A stretch of DNA of 64,000 nt, from positions 1,178,001-1,242,000 of the forward strand of contig NZ_JARUND010000001.1 in NCBI RefSeq assembly GCF_036898825.1. Reading direction: 5' to 3'. The stretch's first letter is position 1. Each line of letters begins with the position of its first letter. The notes under the pieces were generated by a model, which saw only the letters and a list, made by a program, of their open reading frames with translations, had not been told where the DNA came from and made no database searches. This document shows, piece after piece, positions 55,296-63,309 of the stretch. Source of the DNA: Streptomyces sp. B21-083 (GTDB taxonomy: Bacteria; Actinomycetota; Actinomycetes; Streptomycetales; Streptomycetaceae). Made by a program: the position numbers and the translations under genes.

Positions 55296-55329
55296 GATCG
55301 GCCCCGGGACCCTCGTCCCGGGGCCGATC
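55296..55329. terminator. Strong hairpin between converging genes
   Basis: GATCGGCCCCGGGAC (55296-55310), loop CCTC, then its exact complement (55315-55329). A 15-bp stem between icd and the leftward 177-residue gene ending at 55356, so probably bidirectional. Confidence 0.85.
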
Positions 55330-55355
55330 GTCATGACGGCCCTGCCTGCCTCGGG

Positions 55356-55889
55356 TCAGACGCGCAGCCACTCCGTCGTGACGATCTCCGCGGCCGTCCG
55401 CAGCCGGAGCGCGAAGGGGCCGGTGACGTGCAGGTCGCTGGTGAAGCGGCCCATCCCGTCTGCGGTGAGGGTGGGTGGCGAGGCGAGCTGCGGTCCGCTC
55501 AGCACCTCGATCCTGGCCTCCTGCGGCGGCAGCACCTGGCCCATCAGACCGTGTGCGCTCACCTCGATGTCGACCGTCAGTTCGTCCGTGTGGAAGGTCA
55601 GCATGCGGGGCGGGTCCATGGCGCCTCTGACGGGGAGGCCGTGGACGAGCGAGTCGAAGGTCAGCTCCGCCAGTCGGGTGTCGAGCGAGTACAGGGCGTA
55701 CGCCTCGACCGCCGTCTGCTGGAGCTGCGCCGGGACCGGATCCATGACGGCGGCCGCCTGGCGCAGTGTCTCCTCCAGCAGGTCGTTGTCCAGCGAGTCG
55801 TCGCCCTCGAACTCCGGCAGGTCGTCGGCGCTGTCGTCGAAGCCCTCGGGGTCCTGGGGCAGACCGGCGCCGTCGTGTGCGTTGTTCAC
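55356..55889 (-). CDS. Acidic 177-residue protein coupled to the sigma factor gene
   Basis: 177 residues from a GTG at 55889; it overlaps the sigma factor stop as GTGA, so it is translationally coupled. Residues 10-45 are very acidic (DPEGFDDSADDLPEFEGDDS). Then come helices (DLLEETLRQAAAVMDPVP, LQQTAVEAYALYSLDTRLAE) and a strand-rich C-terminal part (about 95-177). I do not recognise a named family. By position (third gene after S8 peptidase and sigma factor) it could be an anti-sigma factor or a protease substrate that releases the sigma factor; that is inference only. It has no membrane segment. Confidence 0.72.
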   Translation of the reverse strand: MNNAHDGAGLPQDPEGFDDSADDLPEFEGDDSLDNDLLEETLRQAAAVMDPVPAQLQQTAVEAYALYSLDTRLAELTFDSLVHGLPVRGAMDPPRMLTFHTDELTVDIEVSAHGLMGQVLPPQEARIEVLSGPQLASPPTLTADGMGRFTSDLHVTGPFALRLRTAAEIVTTEWLRV

Positions 55890-56530
55890 AGCACCCCCCG
55901 GGCGGCCAGTCGTACCCGCAGTCGGCGCAGGCAGCGCTGGCGCAGGGGGCCGATGCTGCCGACGGCGATACCGAGGCCGGCGGAGATCTCCTGGTAGCTC
56001 GGTGGTGGCGTGGACATCAGGATGCGCAGCAACTGCCTGCAGCGGGCGCCGAGTTCCTCGAACTCCTGCCACAGCCTCCGGACGCGCTCCGCCTCGGCGG
56101 AGGCCTCCTCGGACTGGATCACCCACTGTTCGGGCGTACGGTCGTCGCTGATCCGGTCGAGCAGCTGGGCGTCGTCCGTCGGTGTCATCCGGTGGCTGCT
56201 CTTGATGACCTTGAGGCACTCGTGCCGGGCGGTGCTGGCGAGCCAGGAGCCCGCCTTCTCCGGTTCCCGGATCCGGCCCAGGTGCTGGGCGAAGCGGAAC
56301 CAGACGGTCGAGTACACCTCGTGCGCGTCGGCGTCGGAAAGCCGGTGGGCGCGCGCCACCGACCACACCAACGGGCTCAGCCCCTCAACCAGTGCCTTCC
56401 AGCCCGCCGCGTCGCCGTCGACGGCGGACTGGACCAGCGCGCCGACCGCAGCTCGGTCCACGTCCCCACCCCTCGTGTACGGCCAGTCATCGTACGCCGT
56501 GGAAGGGGGTGCTCCACTCGTCCTACGCAT
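55886..56530 (-). CDS. Sigma-70 family (ECF-like) RNA polymerase sigma factor
   Basis: 214 residues from the ATG at 56530, with GAGTGAGGA just upstream. Region 2 spans about 30-105 (VQSAVDGDAAGWKALVEGLS through ADAHEVYSTVWFRFAQHL and GSWLASTARHECLKVIKSS). Region 4 spans about 150-205 (CRQLLRILMSTPPPSYQEIS, then GIAVGSIGPLRQRCLRRLR as the HTH). There is no region 3, as in ECF sigma factors. It is the second gene of the operon with the S8 peptidase (41 bases) and coupled to the acidic 177-residue protein. The conserved company of S8 and CHAT proteases suggests that its activity is controlled by proteolysis. Confidence 0.9.
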   Translation of the reverse strand: MRRTSGAPPSTAYDDWPYTRGGDVDRAAVGALVQSAVDGDAAGWKALVEGLSPLVWSVARAHRLSDADAHEVYSTVWFRFAQHLGRIREPEKAGSWLASTARHECLKVIKSSHRMTPTDDAQLLDRISDDRTPEQWVIQSEEASAEAERVRRLWQEFEELGARCRQLLRILMSTPPPSYQEISAGLGIAVGSIGPLRQRCLRRLRVRLAARGVL

Positions 56531-56571
56531 GGTCCTCACTCGATTTGTCCTTGTACGGAGGCGTGTTGACC

Positions 56572-58014
56572 TCATGGGGCGGAGGGCATGTTCACGACCG
56601 GCACCGGGCTCCAGGTGGGCGGGATCAGCGCGGGTACGACGGCGCCCCGGACCTCGGCGAACTCGGTGTTCGCCGCGAGGAGTTGCTGCCGGGCGACGCG
56701 CGGGTCGGCCTCCTTGTGGGCGGTCATGTGCGCGGCGATCATCGCGGCGACCACCGGGGTGGCGAACGAGGTGCCGCTCCACTGGGCGAACCCCTCGAAC
56801 ATCACCTGATCCGGGGGGCCCGAGGCGGTCCCGGTGTCCCCCGAGAGCACGCCGAGGTGCTCGGGGGACTGACAGGTGCAGGCATAGGTGAAGTGGTGGC
56901 GGCAGGTGGCGTACGTGCTGTGCTGGTAGATGTACGGCACCGGTGTCTCGAAGCCGGTGAGGGCGCCCGTGAGACGCTCGCCGGGGGCGTAGACCTTCAC
57001 CCACGCGCCGTGGTTGCTGAAGCAGGCGCCGAACTCGCCGTCGCTGCGCAGGGCGCCGACGGAGATCACGGACTGGGCGTACTCGGGCTTGTCGGCGTAG
57101 GCGGCGGGCCAGAAGGGGGTGGCGCTGGCGTTGTTGCCGGCGGCGGCGACCAGCAGGGTGCGGGGCTGCTCGCGCAGGGCCTCCATGAACGCGGTGAGGC
57201 CGAGCAGGCCTTCCGTGCTGCCGTTCGACGTGCCGGCGGAGAGGCTGATGATGGGGGGCCAGCCGTCGCGCTCGACGGCCTCGAAGAGTTTGTCGCCGAA
57301 CTCGGACTCCAGGATCGCGCCGGCGTCGTTGAGGGTGTTGCGGGAGACGATGTTCGTGTTGGGGGCGACGGCCGCGACGAGCCCCGAGATGAACGTGCCG
57401 TGCCCCGCGTACTGCTGGAGCACGCCGTTCGCGTCGCACTCGTCGAGCTGGGTGTCGCCCTGGACGTGGGCCATGGCCGCGTAGGACGCGTAGTCGTTCA
57501 TGAGACCGGTGTCGATCACCAGGACGCCGACGGCGCTGTCCTCGTCGTAACCGCTCTCCGCCACCGCCGGGTTGGGCCCCGCGGCGTACGGGACGGGCAC
57601 GGGCTCGTCGCCGGGACAGGCGTTGACGCCGGCGATGTGCACCACGTGGTTACGGCTGACCAGGCGCCGCCCCGCGTTGCCCTCCGTCTCCCTGAGCGCG
57701 CGCAGCGCGCCCGCCACCGCGCGGTCGCCCTGCCGGCCGCCCTGGGCCGGGTCGCCGACGCGGATCCGGGTGATGCCCGACCGGTTGGTCTGTGGGCTCG
57801 CGCGACGCACGTCGTCGGCGGCGAAGCCGGCGAACGTGGTGAAGTGCGCGCGTACGGTGTCCTCGACGATCCGCGCCTCCTCGCCGTCGCGGGCCAGGAC
57901 GACACCCTTCTCGTAGATGAACTCGGCGGCGTCGTCGGGCCCCATCGCCAGCTCGACGCCGGGCATGGAGCGCTGGATCTGGTCGAACTGCTCCTGGAAA
58001 CGCTGAGGTGCCAT
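56572..58014 (-). CDS. Intracellular S8 (subtilase) family serine peptidase
   Basis: 480 residues, with GGGGGAGGG before the ATG. The complete subtilisin triad is present: D168 in VLVIDTGL, H205 in GHGTFISGL, S416 in WSGTSFATPVVAAM; oxyanion N294 in AAGNN. There is no signal peptide, so it acts in the cytoplasm. The N-terminal 150 residues (starting MAPQRFQEQFDQIQRSM) form a separate helical region that might act as inhibitory propeptide or partner-binding domain. Three cysteines lie in one loop (C371, C379, C381). First gene of the leftward operon with the sigma factor and acidic protein; divergent from the TPR-CHAT gene across 176 bases. Confidence 0.92.
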   Translation of the reverse strand: MAPQRFQEQFDQIQRSMPGVELAMGPDDAAEFIYEKGVVLARDGEEARIVEDTVRAHFTTFAGFAADDVRRASPQTNRSGITRIRVGDPAQGGRQGDRAVAGALRALRETEGNAGRRLVSRNHVVHIAGVNACPGDEPVPVPYAAGPNPAVAESGYDEDSAVGVLVIDTGLMNDYASYAAMAHVQGDTQLDECDANGVLQQYAGHGTFISGLVAAVAPNTNIVSRNTLNDAGAILESEFGDKLFEAVERDGWPPIISLSAGTSNGSTEGLLGLTAFMEALREQPRTLLVAAAGNNASATPFWPAAYADKPEYAQSVISVGALRSDGEFGACFSNHGAWVKVYAPGERLTGALTGFETPVPYIYQHSTYATCRHHFTYACTCQSPEHLGVLSGDTGTASGPPDQVMFEGFAQWSGTSFATPVVAAMIAAHMTAHKEADPRVARQQLLAANTEFAEVRGAVVPALIPPTWSPVPVVNMPSAP

Positions 58015-58077
58015 GGAATGCCCTCCCCCTTGAACCGATCCCCTGTTGCCACAATGAAGAGCCGTTCGGGCGCCGCG

Positions 58078-58117
58078 TGATACAGGGGTCGCTGCACGTT
58101 TCTTGATACAGGGGTCG
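58078..58117 (+). promoter_or_regulatory. Paired TGATACAGGGGTCG elements
   Basis: TGATACAGGGGTCG occurs at 58078-58091 and again, exactly, at 58104-58117, 26 bases apart on the same strand, in the divergent promoter region of the S8 peptidase (start 58014) and TPR-CHAT (start 58191) genes. A third copy of its core (TGATACAGGGCG) lies at 63242. The only three occurrences I found in the window flank protease genes, so a common regulator or a specialised promoter element is likely. Confidence 0.65.
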
Positions 58118-58190
58118 TTCAGCGATGGACAGCGAGTTATCCATGGCCAAACCTGTGTGACGCGGGGCGCGGAGCACTACCATCCGTTGG

Positions 58191-60797
58191 GTGACAGCGG
58201 GAAGCGACACGGTTCTCGAACTACTCCCGATGGTGTTCGCCCGCCCGAAGGACGCCCTCGCGCGCGCGGAGAACGTCCTCGGCAGCGACCCGACGCCGTT
58301 GCACGCATCCGTCGCCCATCAGGTGATCGGTCTGTGGCAACGGGACTTCGGCGACATGCGCGTCGCCCTGCGCCATCTGCGGCGCGCCCGCGATCTCGCG
58401 GCGGACGCCGGGTCGGCGGAGCGTGAGGCGGACGTCCTCGGCACTCTCGGCGTGGCGCTGGTCCACGCGGGCCGTACCCGGCAGGGTCTGGAGGCCTTCG
58501 AGCAGGGCGTCGACCGGGGTACGGGCCATACACGCGCGCGCGTGCTGTACCGACGGGCGTACGCCTGGTGGGTACTGGGGCATCATCGCGAGGCCCTGGA
58601 GGACGTACGGCGGGCCATTCCCGTGCTGCGGCAGGCGGACGACACCATCTGGACGGCGCGGGCGCTGACGCTGCGCGCGACCGTGCATCTGGCGCTCGGC
58701 CGACCCGAGCGGGCCGACGCCGACTTCACGGCCGCCGAGCAGATGTGGGACACCACAGGCCAGGAGCACGACAAGGCCGACGTCGTCGAGAGCCGCGCGC
58801 TGGCCGCCTACCGGGCCGGGGACATTCCGGCGGCGCTGCGCCTGTTCGACGAGGCGGCGGAGCGGTACGACCGGTTGGGCACGCCGATCTTCGTGTTCTA
58901 CATCCGGCGTTGCGAGGTGCTGATGGCGGCCGGGCTGGTGCCGGAGGCGGTCGCGGAGGCCGACGCGGCGCTCTCCGTGCTCGACGGCATCGGCGGGCAG
59001 AGCACCCGCAGGGCGGAGCTGCTGCTGACGGCCGCGAAGGCCGCCCGGCTCGCGGACGATCCGCACACCGCGATCGCCCGCGCGGCGGTGGCCGTACGTC
59101 TGTTCGCCGGGCAGCGGCGCAGCTGGTGGGAGGCGCACGCCCGGCTGGTGCTGCTGGAGGCGCGGGTCGCCACGGGGCGGACCTCGGGCCGACTCGTCGC
59201 GGACGCGGCGGCGGTGGCCGACCGGCTCGCCGCCTTCGGGTCGCCGGCCGCGCCCGAGGCGTCGCTGCTCGCGGGCCGGATCGCGCTCGCGCTGGGCTGG
59301 ACCGAGGACGCGGAGAAGCATCTGAGGGTGGCCGCCCGCAGCCGGCGCGTCGGTCCGCCGCTGGCCCGGATGACGGGCTGGGCGGCGCAGGCGCTGCGCG
59401 CGGAGGCGGCCGGGTCGGGGCGCGGCGTGCTGGAGGCATGCCGGCGCGGGCTCGCCGTCCTGGACGACCACCGGATGACGCTCGGCGCCTCGGAGCTGCG
59501 GGCGCGGGCCACGGCTCAGGGGGCCGAACTGGCCGCCATGGCACAGCGGGCGACCCTGGTGTCCGGGGGTCCCCGGCGGCTGCTGGTGTGGAGCGAGCGG
59601 TGGCGGGCCACGGTCCTGTCGGCGCCGCCCGCCCGGCCGCCCGACGACCCGGCGCTCGTGCGGAGCCTCACCGCCTTCCGGGAGATCGCCGCCCGCGCGG
59701 AGGAGGCCCGGATCGGCGGCCGCCCCGTACCCGCGCTGGAGCGTGAACAGCGGCGTCTGGAACGGGAGGTACGCTCCCGCACCCTTCACATCAGCGGCGA
59801 GTCCCCCGGCAGCGGGCGCAGCTTCGACCCCGGTCGGCTGCTCGAACACCTGGGCGGCGGTGGGCGGTTGATCGAGATCGCGGTCGTCGACGGCCGGGTG
59901 CAGATGCTGCTGTGCGGTGAGGGGCGGGTGCGCCGCTTCGAGGCGGGGCTGCTCGCGGACGCGGTGACGGAGGCGGAGCACGTCCAGGCCGGACTGCGGC
60001 GGCTCGCGCATCCGGGGGCGGAGGGCAGGCTGCCGGTCCTTGAGGCGTCGGGGCGCCGGCTTGAGGAGCTGCTGCTGGGCGCGGCCGTGCCGCATCTGGG
60101 CCGGGGCCCGGTGGTCGTGGTCCCGCCGGGGAGGCTGCACCGGGTTCCCTGGGCTCTGCTGCCGTCGCTGCGGGAGCGGGTGCTCAGTGTGTCCCCGTCG
60201 GCGAGCAGCTGGCTGCGCGCCCAGGAGACCGGGCCCCCGCCGGGCGGCCGGCATGTCCTTGTCCGGGGGCCGGGGCTGGCGAGCGGCGGGGCGGAGGTGC
60301 CCGACCTGGTCGACCGGTACGGCAGGCCGACGGTCCTCGAACACGAGGGCGCGCGGGTTCCGGCGGTGCTGGAGGCGCTGGACGGGGCCGCGCTGGCCCA
60401 TATCGCGGCCCACGGCACCTTCCGGGCGGACAGTCCGCTCTTCTCGTCGCTTCGGATGGCCGACGGTCCGCTGATCGTGCACGACTTCGAACGCCTCGGC
60501 CGCAGCCCGTACCGGATCATCCTGTCCAGTTGCGACACCGGCCGCCTCGCGACCGTCGGCGCCGACGAACTCCTCGGTCTCGTCACGGCGTTGCTGCCGC
60601 TGGGCACGGCGGGCGTGGTGGCGAGCAGCGCGCCGGTCAACGACGCGGCCGTGGTCCCGCTGATGCTGGCCCTGCACAAAGGCCTCAGCGTGGGCCTCTC
60701 CCTCGCGGAAGCCCTGCGCGACGCCCGCGCCGCCCTGCCCGGGGACGCCACACACCAGGCGACGGGCTGGGCCTTCTCGGCGTTCGGCGCCGCCTGA
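58191..60797 (+). CDS. TPR-CHAT protein (caspase-like protease with tetratricopeptide repeats)
   Basis: 868 residues from a GTG at 58191 (weak ribosome site). Residues about 1-500 are tandem helical repeats of TPR type (RDLAADAGSAEREADVLGTL, GVALVHAGRTRQGLEAFEQG, YAWWVLGHHREALEDVRRA). The CHAT domain (about 570-868) has the caspase-type dyad: His in ALAHIAAHGTFRADSPLFS (near 741) and Cys in IILSSCDTGRLA (near 781). This is the same domain order as the TPR-CHAT effector of type III-E CRISPR (Craspase), which cuts a regulator of a sigma factor; here no CRISPR gene is present. It lies divergent from the S8/sigma/acidic-protein operon with a shared promoter region. Confidence 0.92.
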   Translation: MTAGSDTVLELLPMVFARPKDALARAENVLGSDPTPLHASVAHQVIGLWQRDFGDMRVALRHLRRARDLAADAGSAEREADVLGTLGVALVHAGRTRQGLEAFEQGVDRGTGHTRARVLYRRAYAWWVLGHHREALEDVRRAIPVLRQADDTIWTARALTLRATVHLALGRPERADADFTAAEQMWDTTGQEHDKADVVESRALAAYRAGDIPAALRLFDEAAERYDRLGTPIFVFYIRRCEVLMAAGLVPEAVAEADAALSVLDGIGGQSTRRAELLLTAAKAARLADDPHTAIARAAVAVRLFAGQRRSWWEAHARLVLLEARVATGRTSGRLVADAAAVADRLAAFGSPAAPEASLLAGRIALALGWTEDAEKHLRVAARSRRVGPPLARMTGWAAQALRAEAAGSGRGVLEACRRGLAVLDDHRMTLGASELRARATAQGAELAAMAQRATLVSGGPRRLLVWSERWRATVLSAPPARPPDDPALVRSLTAFREIAARAEEARIGGRPVPALEREQRRLEREVRSRTLHISGESPGSGRSFDPGRLLEHLGGGGRLIEIAVVDGRVQMLLCGEGRVRRFEAGLLADAVTEAEHVQAGLRRLAHPGAEGRLPVLEASGRRLEELLLGAAVPHLGRGPVVVVPPGRLHRVPWALLPSLRERVLSVSPSASSWLRAQETGPPPGGRHVLVRGPGLASGGAEVPDLVDRYGRPTVLEHEGARVPAVLEALDGAALAHIAAHGTFRADSPLFSSLRMADGPLIVHDFERLGRSPYRIILSSCDTGRLATVGADELLGLVTALLPLGTAGVVASSAPVNDAAVVPLMLALHKGLSVGLSLAEALRDARAALPGDATHQATGWAFSAFGAA

Positions 60798-60976
60798 GGC
60801 GGCTGCGGGGCTCGCGCCCCAGGACGGCGATCACGGGAGCTGCGCGCAGGGCATGGAGCCACTCGGCGAGTCGAACGGCCTCCGTGCCCGTGCGGAAGCG
60901 GCGGGCGCGCGGCACAGGGCACCGTCCGGGCCCCGCACGGCGACCACGCGAGCCGCGCGGAGAACGAGGTAACCCT

Positions 60977-61350
60977 CGGCCCGACGCACGGCTTCCGCCC
61001 ACCCACCTGTCCGAGTGGGTGAGCCCACAGCAGCCACCACGCGAACCCGCGCCAGGCCCACAAGCGATCAACGCACCGAACCGCTTCCGTGCACGAAGCC
61101 ACCCCCGGCCCGACGAACGACTTCCGCCCACCCGCCAGTTCCAATGGGTGAGCCCGCGACAGCCACCACACGAACCCGCGCCAGGCCCACAAGCGATCAA
61201 CGCACCGAACCGCTTCCGTGCACGAAGCCACCCCCGGCCCGACGAACGACTTCCGCCCACCCGCCTGTCCGAGTGGGTAGGCCCGCGGCAGCCGCCGCCG
61301 GACGGGCATCACGCGAACCGGGCCTCCGGCCCGAAAGCTATCAGCGCACC
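60977..61350. repeat. 129-bp tandem repeat, about three copies
   Basis: CGGCCCGACG begins copies at 60977, 61106 and 61235, exactly 129 bases apart; copies two and three open identically, copy one and the end of copy three are more diverged. The repeat lies between the converging TPR-CHAT and LuxR genes. 129 is a multiple of three, so open frames run through it on both strands, but no ribosome site or codon bias supports translation. It probably reflects slippage or recombination in non-coding DNA. Confidence 0.8.
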
Positions 61351-61366
61351 GGCCCACCGACGGTGG

Positions 61367-63214
61367 TCACGCGGGCTGCGCGGTCGGGGTGTCCTCCAGG
61401 AGCCAGGGCAGGGCGGACCGGTCGCTCGCGCCGAGTCTGGTGTACGCGCTGTACAGGTGGTTTCCGACCGTGCGGATGGACAGGGTGAGGCGGTCCGCGA
61501 TCTGGCGGTTGCTCAGGCCGGTCGCCGCCAAGGTGACGATCTGGCGCTGGCGCGCGGTGAGTTCGCCGAGGACGAGACCGGACAGCGCCGGGGTGCGGGC
61601 GCCCTGGCAGCGCCGGGCCAGGGTCATCGCACGGGAGCGGGACCTGCGTGCGGCGCGCGGGTCGCGGTGCGCCGGGACGGCCTGGGCGTGTGCCTCGGCC
61701 GCGAAGAGCAACAGGCCCCGGCGTTCGAGCAGTTCGGCGGCGCGGTCCAGCGCGGGGCCGTCCTGGCGGACGAGGGCGTCGGCGTGCCGGGCCAGGGGTT
61801 CGGCGCCCGCGCCGGGCAGTCGGGCGAGCCGGTCCGCGACCAGGTGCGGGGCCCCGAGGCGTACGGCGTCGTACAGGGCGTACGCCTCCCCCTCGCCGTC
61901 CTCGGGGTCCGTGACCGACTCCAGTGCCCCGGCGAGGTCGCCGTGCGCCGCCCGGAGCCACGGGGTCGCGGGCCCGGGGGACGCGGTCGCCGCCTCGCTC
62001 GACTGGGCTGCCGCCAGCGCCAGTTCCGTACGGCAGGACGGGTCGTCCGGGGCGCCTCGCAGGCCTTCCCGGGCCCAGAACTGTGCTTCGCGCAGTTCTC
62101 CGCGCAGTCGGGCGAAGCGGGCCCGGACGGTCGCGTAGCCGACCGGTACGGCGGGGTGCGGTCCCGTGTTCTCGGCCGTCAGCCAGTCCCCGACGGGGCC
62201 GGCCGGCTCCTGGACGTCGGTGCGTTCGATCCGGTAGGCCAGTTCGGCGCGCTCGGCCTCCAGGGCCGACACGCACTCGGCCGGCGTGCGGGACAGTCGC
62301 CCGGCCCGCAGCCGCCCGGCGCAGGCGCGCAGGACGGGGCCGTGCAGGGGGTGGGCGAGGCGGACGTCGGTCATGGTGTCGGCGCGGATCAGACCGTCGG
62401 CTTCGAGGCGTTCGAGGGCGTAGAGGTCCAGGTCGGCGAGGTCGAGCGAGAGCGGTTCGCTGAACGCCAGGCGTTCCAGGGCGTCCCGTTCCACGGCGCA
62501 GGCACGGTTCAGTGCCTGGCCGGCTCTCTCGCGTACGGCGGCGGTCACGGGAACCGGACCACGCCACATCAACTCATCTGATTCCAGGGCGAGTTCGCCG
62601 CGTTCGAGCACCGCGCCGATCAGGTCGCGCAGCAGCCGCAGGTCGCCCTGGCAGAGGTGGTGCAGACGGCGGGCGGTGAGCGGCTCGACCGGGCCGCCGG
62701 CGCCGGCCGCGACCAGCTGGGCGGTCTCCTCGCGGGGCAGCGGCTCAAGGGCGAGACGCGGCAGCACCTCGCCGGTCCACAACCGGGACACCGCACCGGG
62801 CGCCGTGGCGCCGTCCGTCGCCACCACGAGCAGCCGGGTACGTCCGTGCACCGCGAGCTGGTGGACCAGGGCGGCCGAGGAGTCGTCCAGCAGATGGGCG
62901 TCGTCGACCAGCAACGTCCGCACGCCTGACAGGAGTTGGACCGCGCGATGCAGGGTGACCGACTCCGGGAGGAGGTGAGCGAACGCGGCGAAGGGGATGT
63001 CCCGGGTCTCGGGCGTGCCACTCACCCTCGCGCAGTCGGTGCCCCTGACGGCCTCCGTGACCAGCCGGGTCTTGCCGTGTCCGGCCGGACCCGTCACCAC
63101 GACGCCGCGCCGTTCGGCCGCCAGCGACCGGCGGACCAGCTCCAGTTCGTCGTCCCGGCCGGTGAACGGCCAGGGCATTTCCAGGGTCCTGGCATCCCGT
63201 TCGAAAGTCGTCAC
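61367..63214 (-). CDS. LAL-type LuxR-family transcriptional regulator
   Basis: 615 residues. N-terminal AAA-like ATPase (about 15-300) with Walker A GPAGHGKTRLV, Walker B-like TLLVDDAHLLD; a middle helical region; and a C-terminal LuxR HTH (about 548-605: LTARQRQIVTLAATGLSNRQ, IADRLTLSIRTVGNHL). LAL regulators activate target operons on binding an inducer. It is divergent from the metzincin gene and shares a 96-base region with an inverted repeat, so it probably controls that gene and perhaps itself. At 615 residues it is smaller than the usual 850-950 of the family, with a short middle region. Confidence 0.88.
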   Translation of the reverse strand: MTTFERDARTLEMPWPFTGRDDELELVRRSLAAERRGVVVTGPAGHGKTRLVTEAVRGTDCARVSGTPETRDIPFAAFAHLLPESVTLHRAVQLLSGVRTLLVDDAHLLDDSSAALVHQLAVHGRTRLLVVATDGATAPGAVSRLWTGEVLPRLALEPLPREETAQLVAAGAGGPVEPLTARRLHHLCQGDLRLLRDLIGAVLERGELALESDELMWRGPVPVTAAVRERAGQALNRACAVERDALERLAFSEPLSLDLADLDLYALERLEADGLIRADTMTDVRLAHPLHGPVLRACAGRLRAGRLSRTPAECVSALEAERAELAYRIERTDVQEPAGPVGDWLTAENTGPHPAVPVGYATVRARFARLRGELREAQFWAREGLRGAPDDPSCRTELALAAAQSSEAATASPGPATPWLRAAHGDLAGALESVTDPEDGEGEAYALYDAVRLGAPHLVADRLARLPGAGAEPLARHADALVRQDGPALDRAAELLERRGLLLFAAEAHAQAVPAHRDPRAARRSRSRAMTLARRCQGARTPALSGLVLGELTARQRQIVTLAATGLSNRQIADRLTLSIRTVGNHLYSAYTRLGASDRSALPWLLEDTPTAQPA

Positions 63215-63226
63215 GTGAACAAGAGC

Positions 63227-63267
63227 GGGGCTACTCAGCTTTGATACAGGGCGACTTGAGTAGCCCC
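63227..63267. promoter_or_regulatory. Inverted repeat with internal TGATACAGGG element
   Basis: GGGGCTACTCA (63227-63237) and its exact complement TGAGTAGCCCC (63257-63267) flank TTTGATACAGGGCGACT. The core TGATACAGGGCG (63242-63253) matches the paired elements at 58078 and 58104. It lies between the divergent LuxR (start 63214) and metzincin (start 63310) genes and looks like a shared operator. Confidence 0.65.
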
Positions 63268-63309
63268 CGACTCAGGCGCCCGGGCGCCGTGGGCCGCAAC
63301 CTGTTCCCC

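Noticed and set aside
60977..61350. CRISPR-like array
   Set aside because: Whole 129-base units repeat with no unique spacers, and no cas gene is present.
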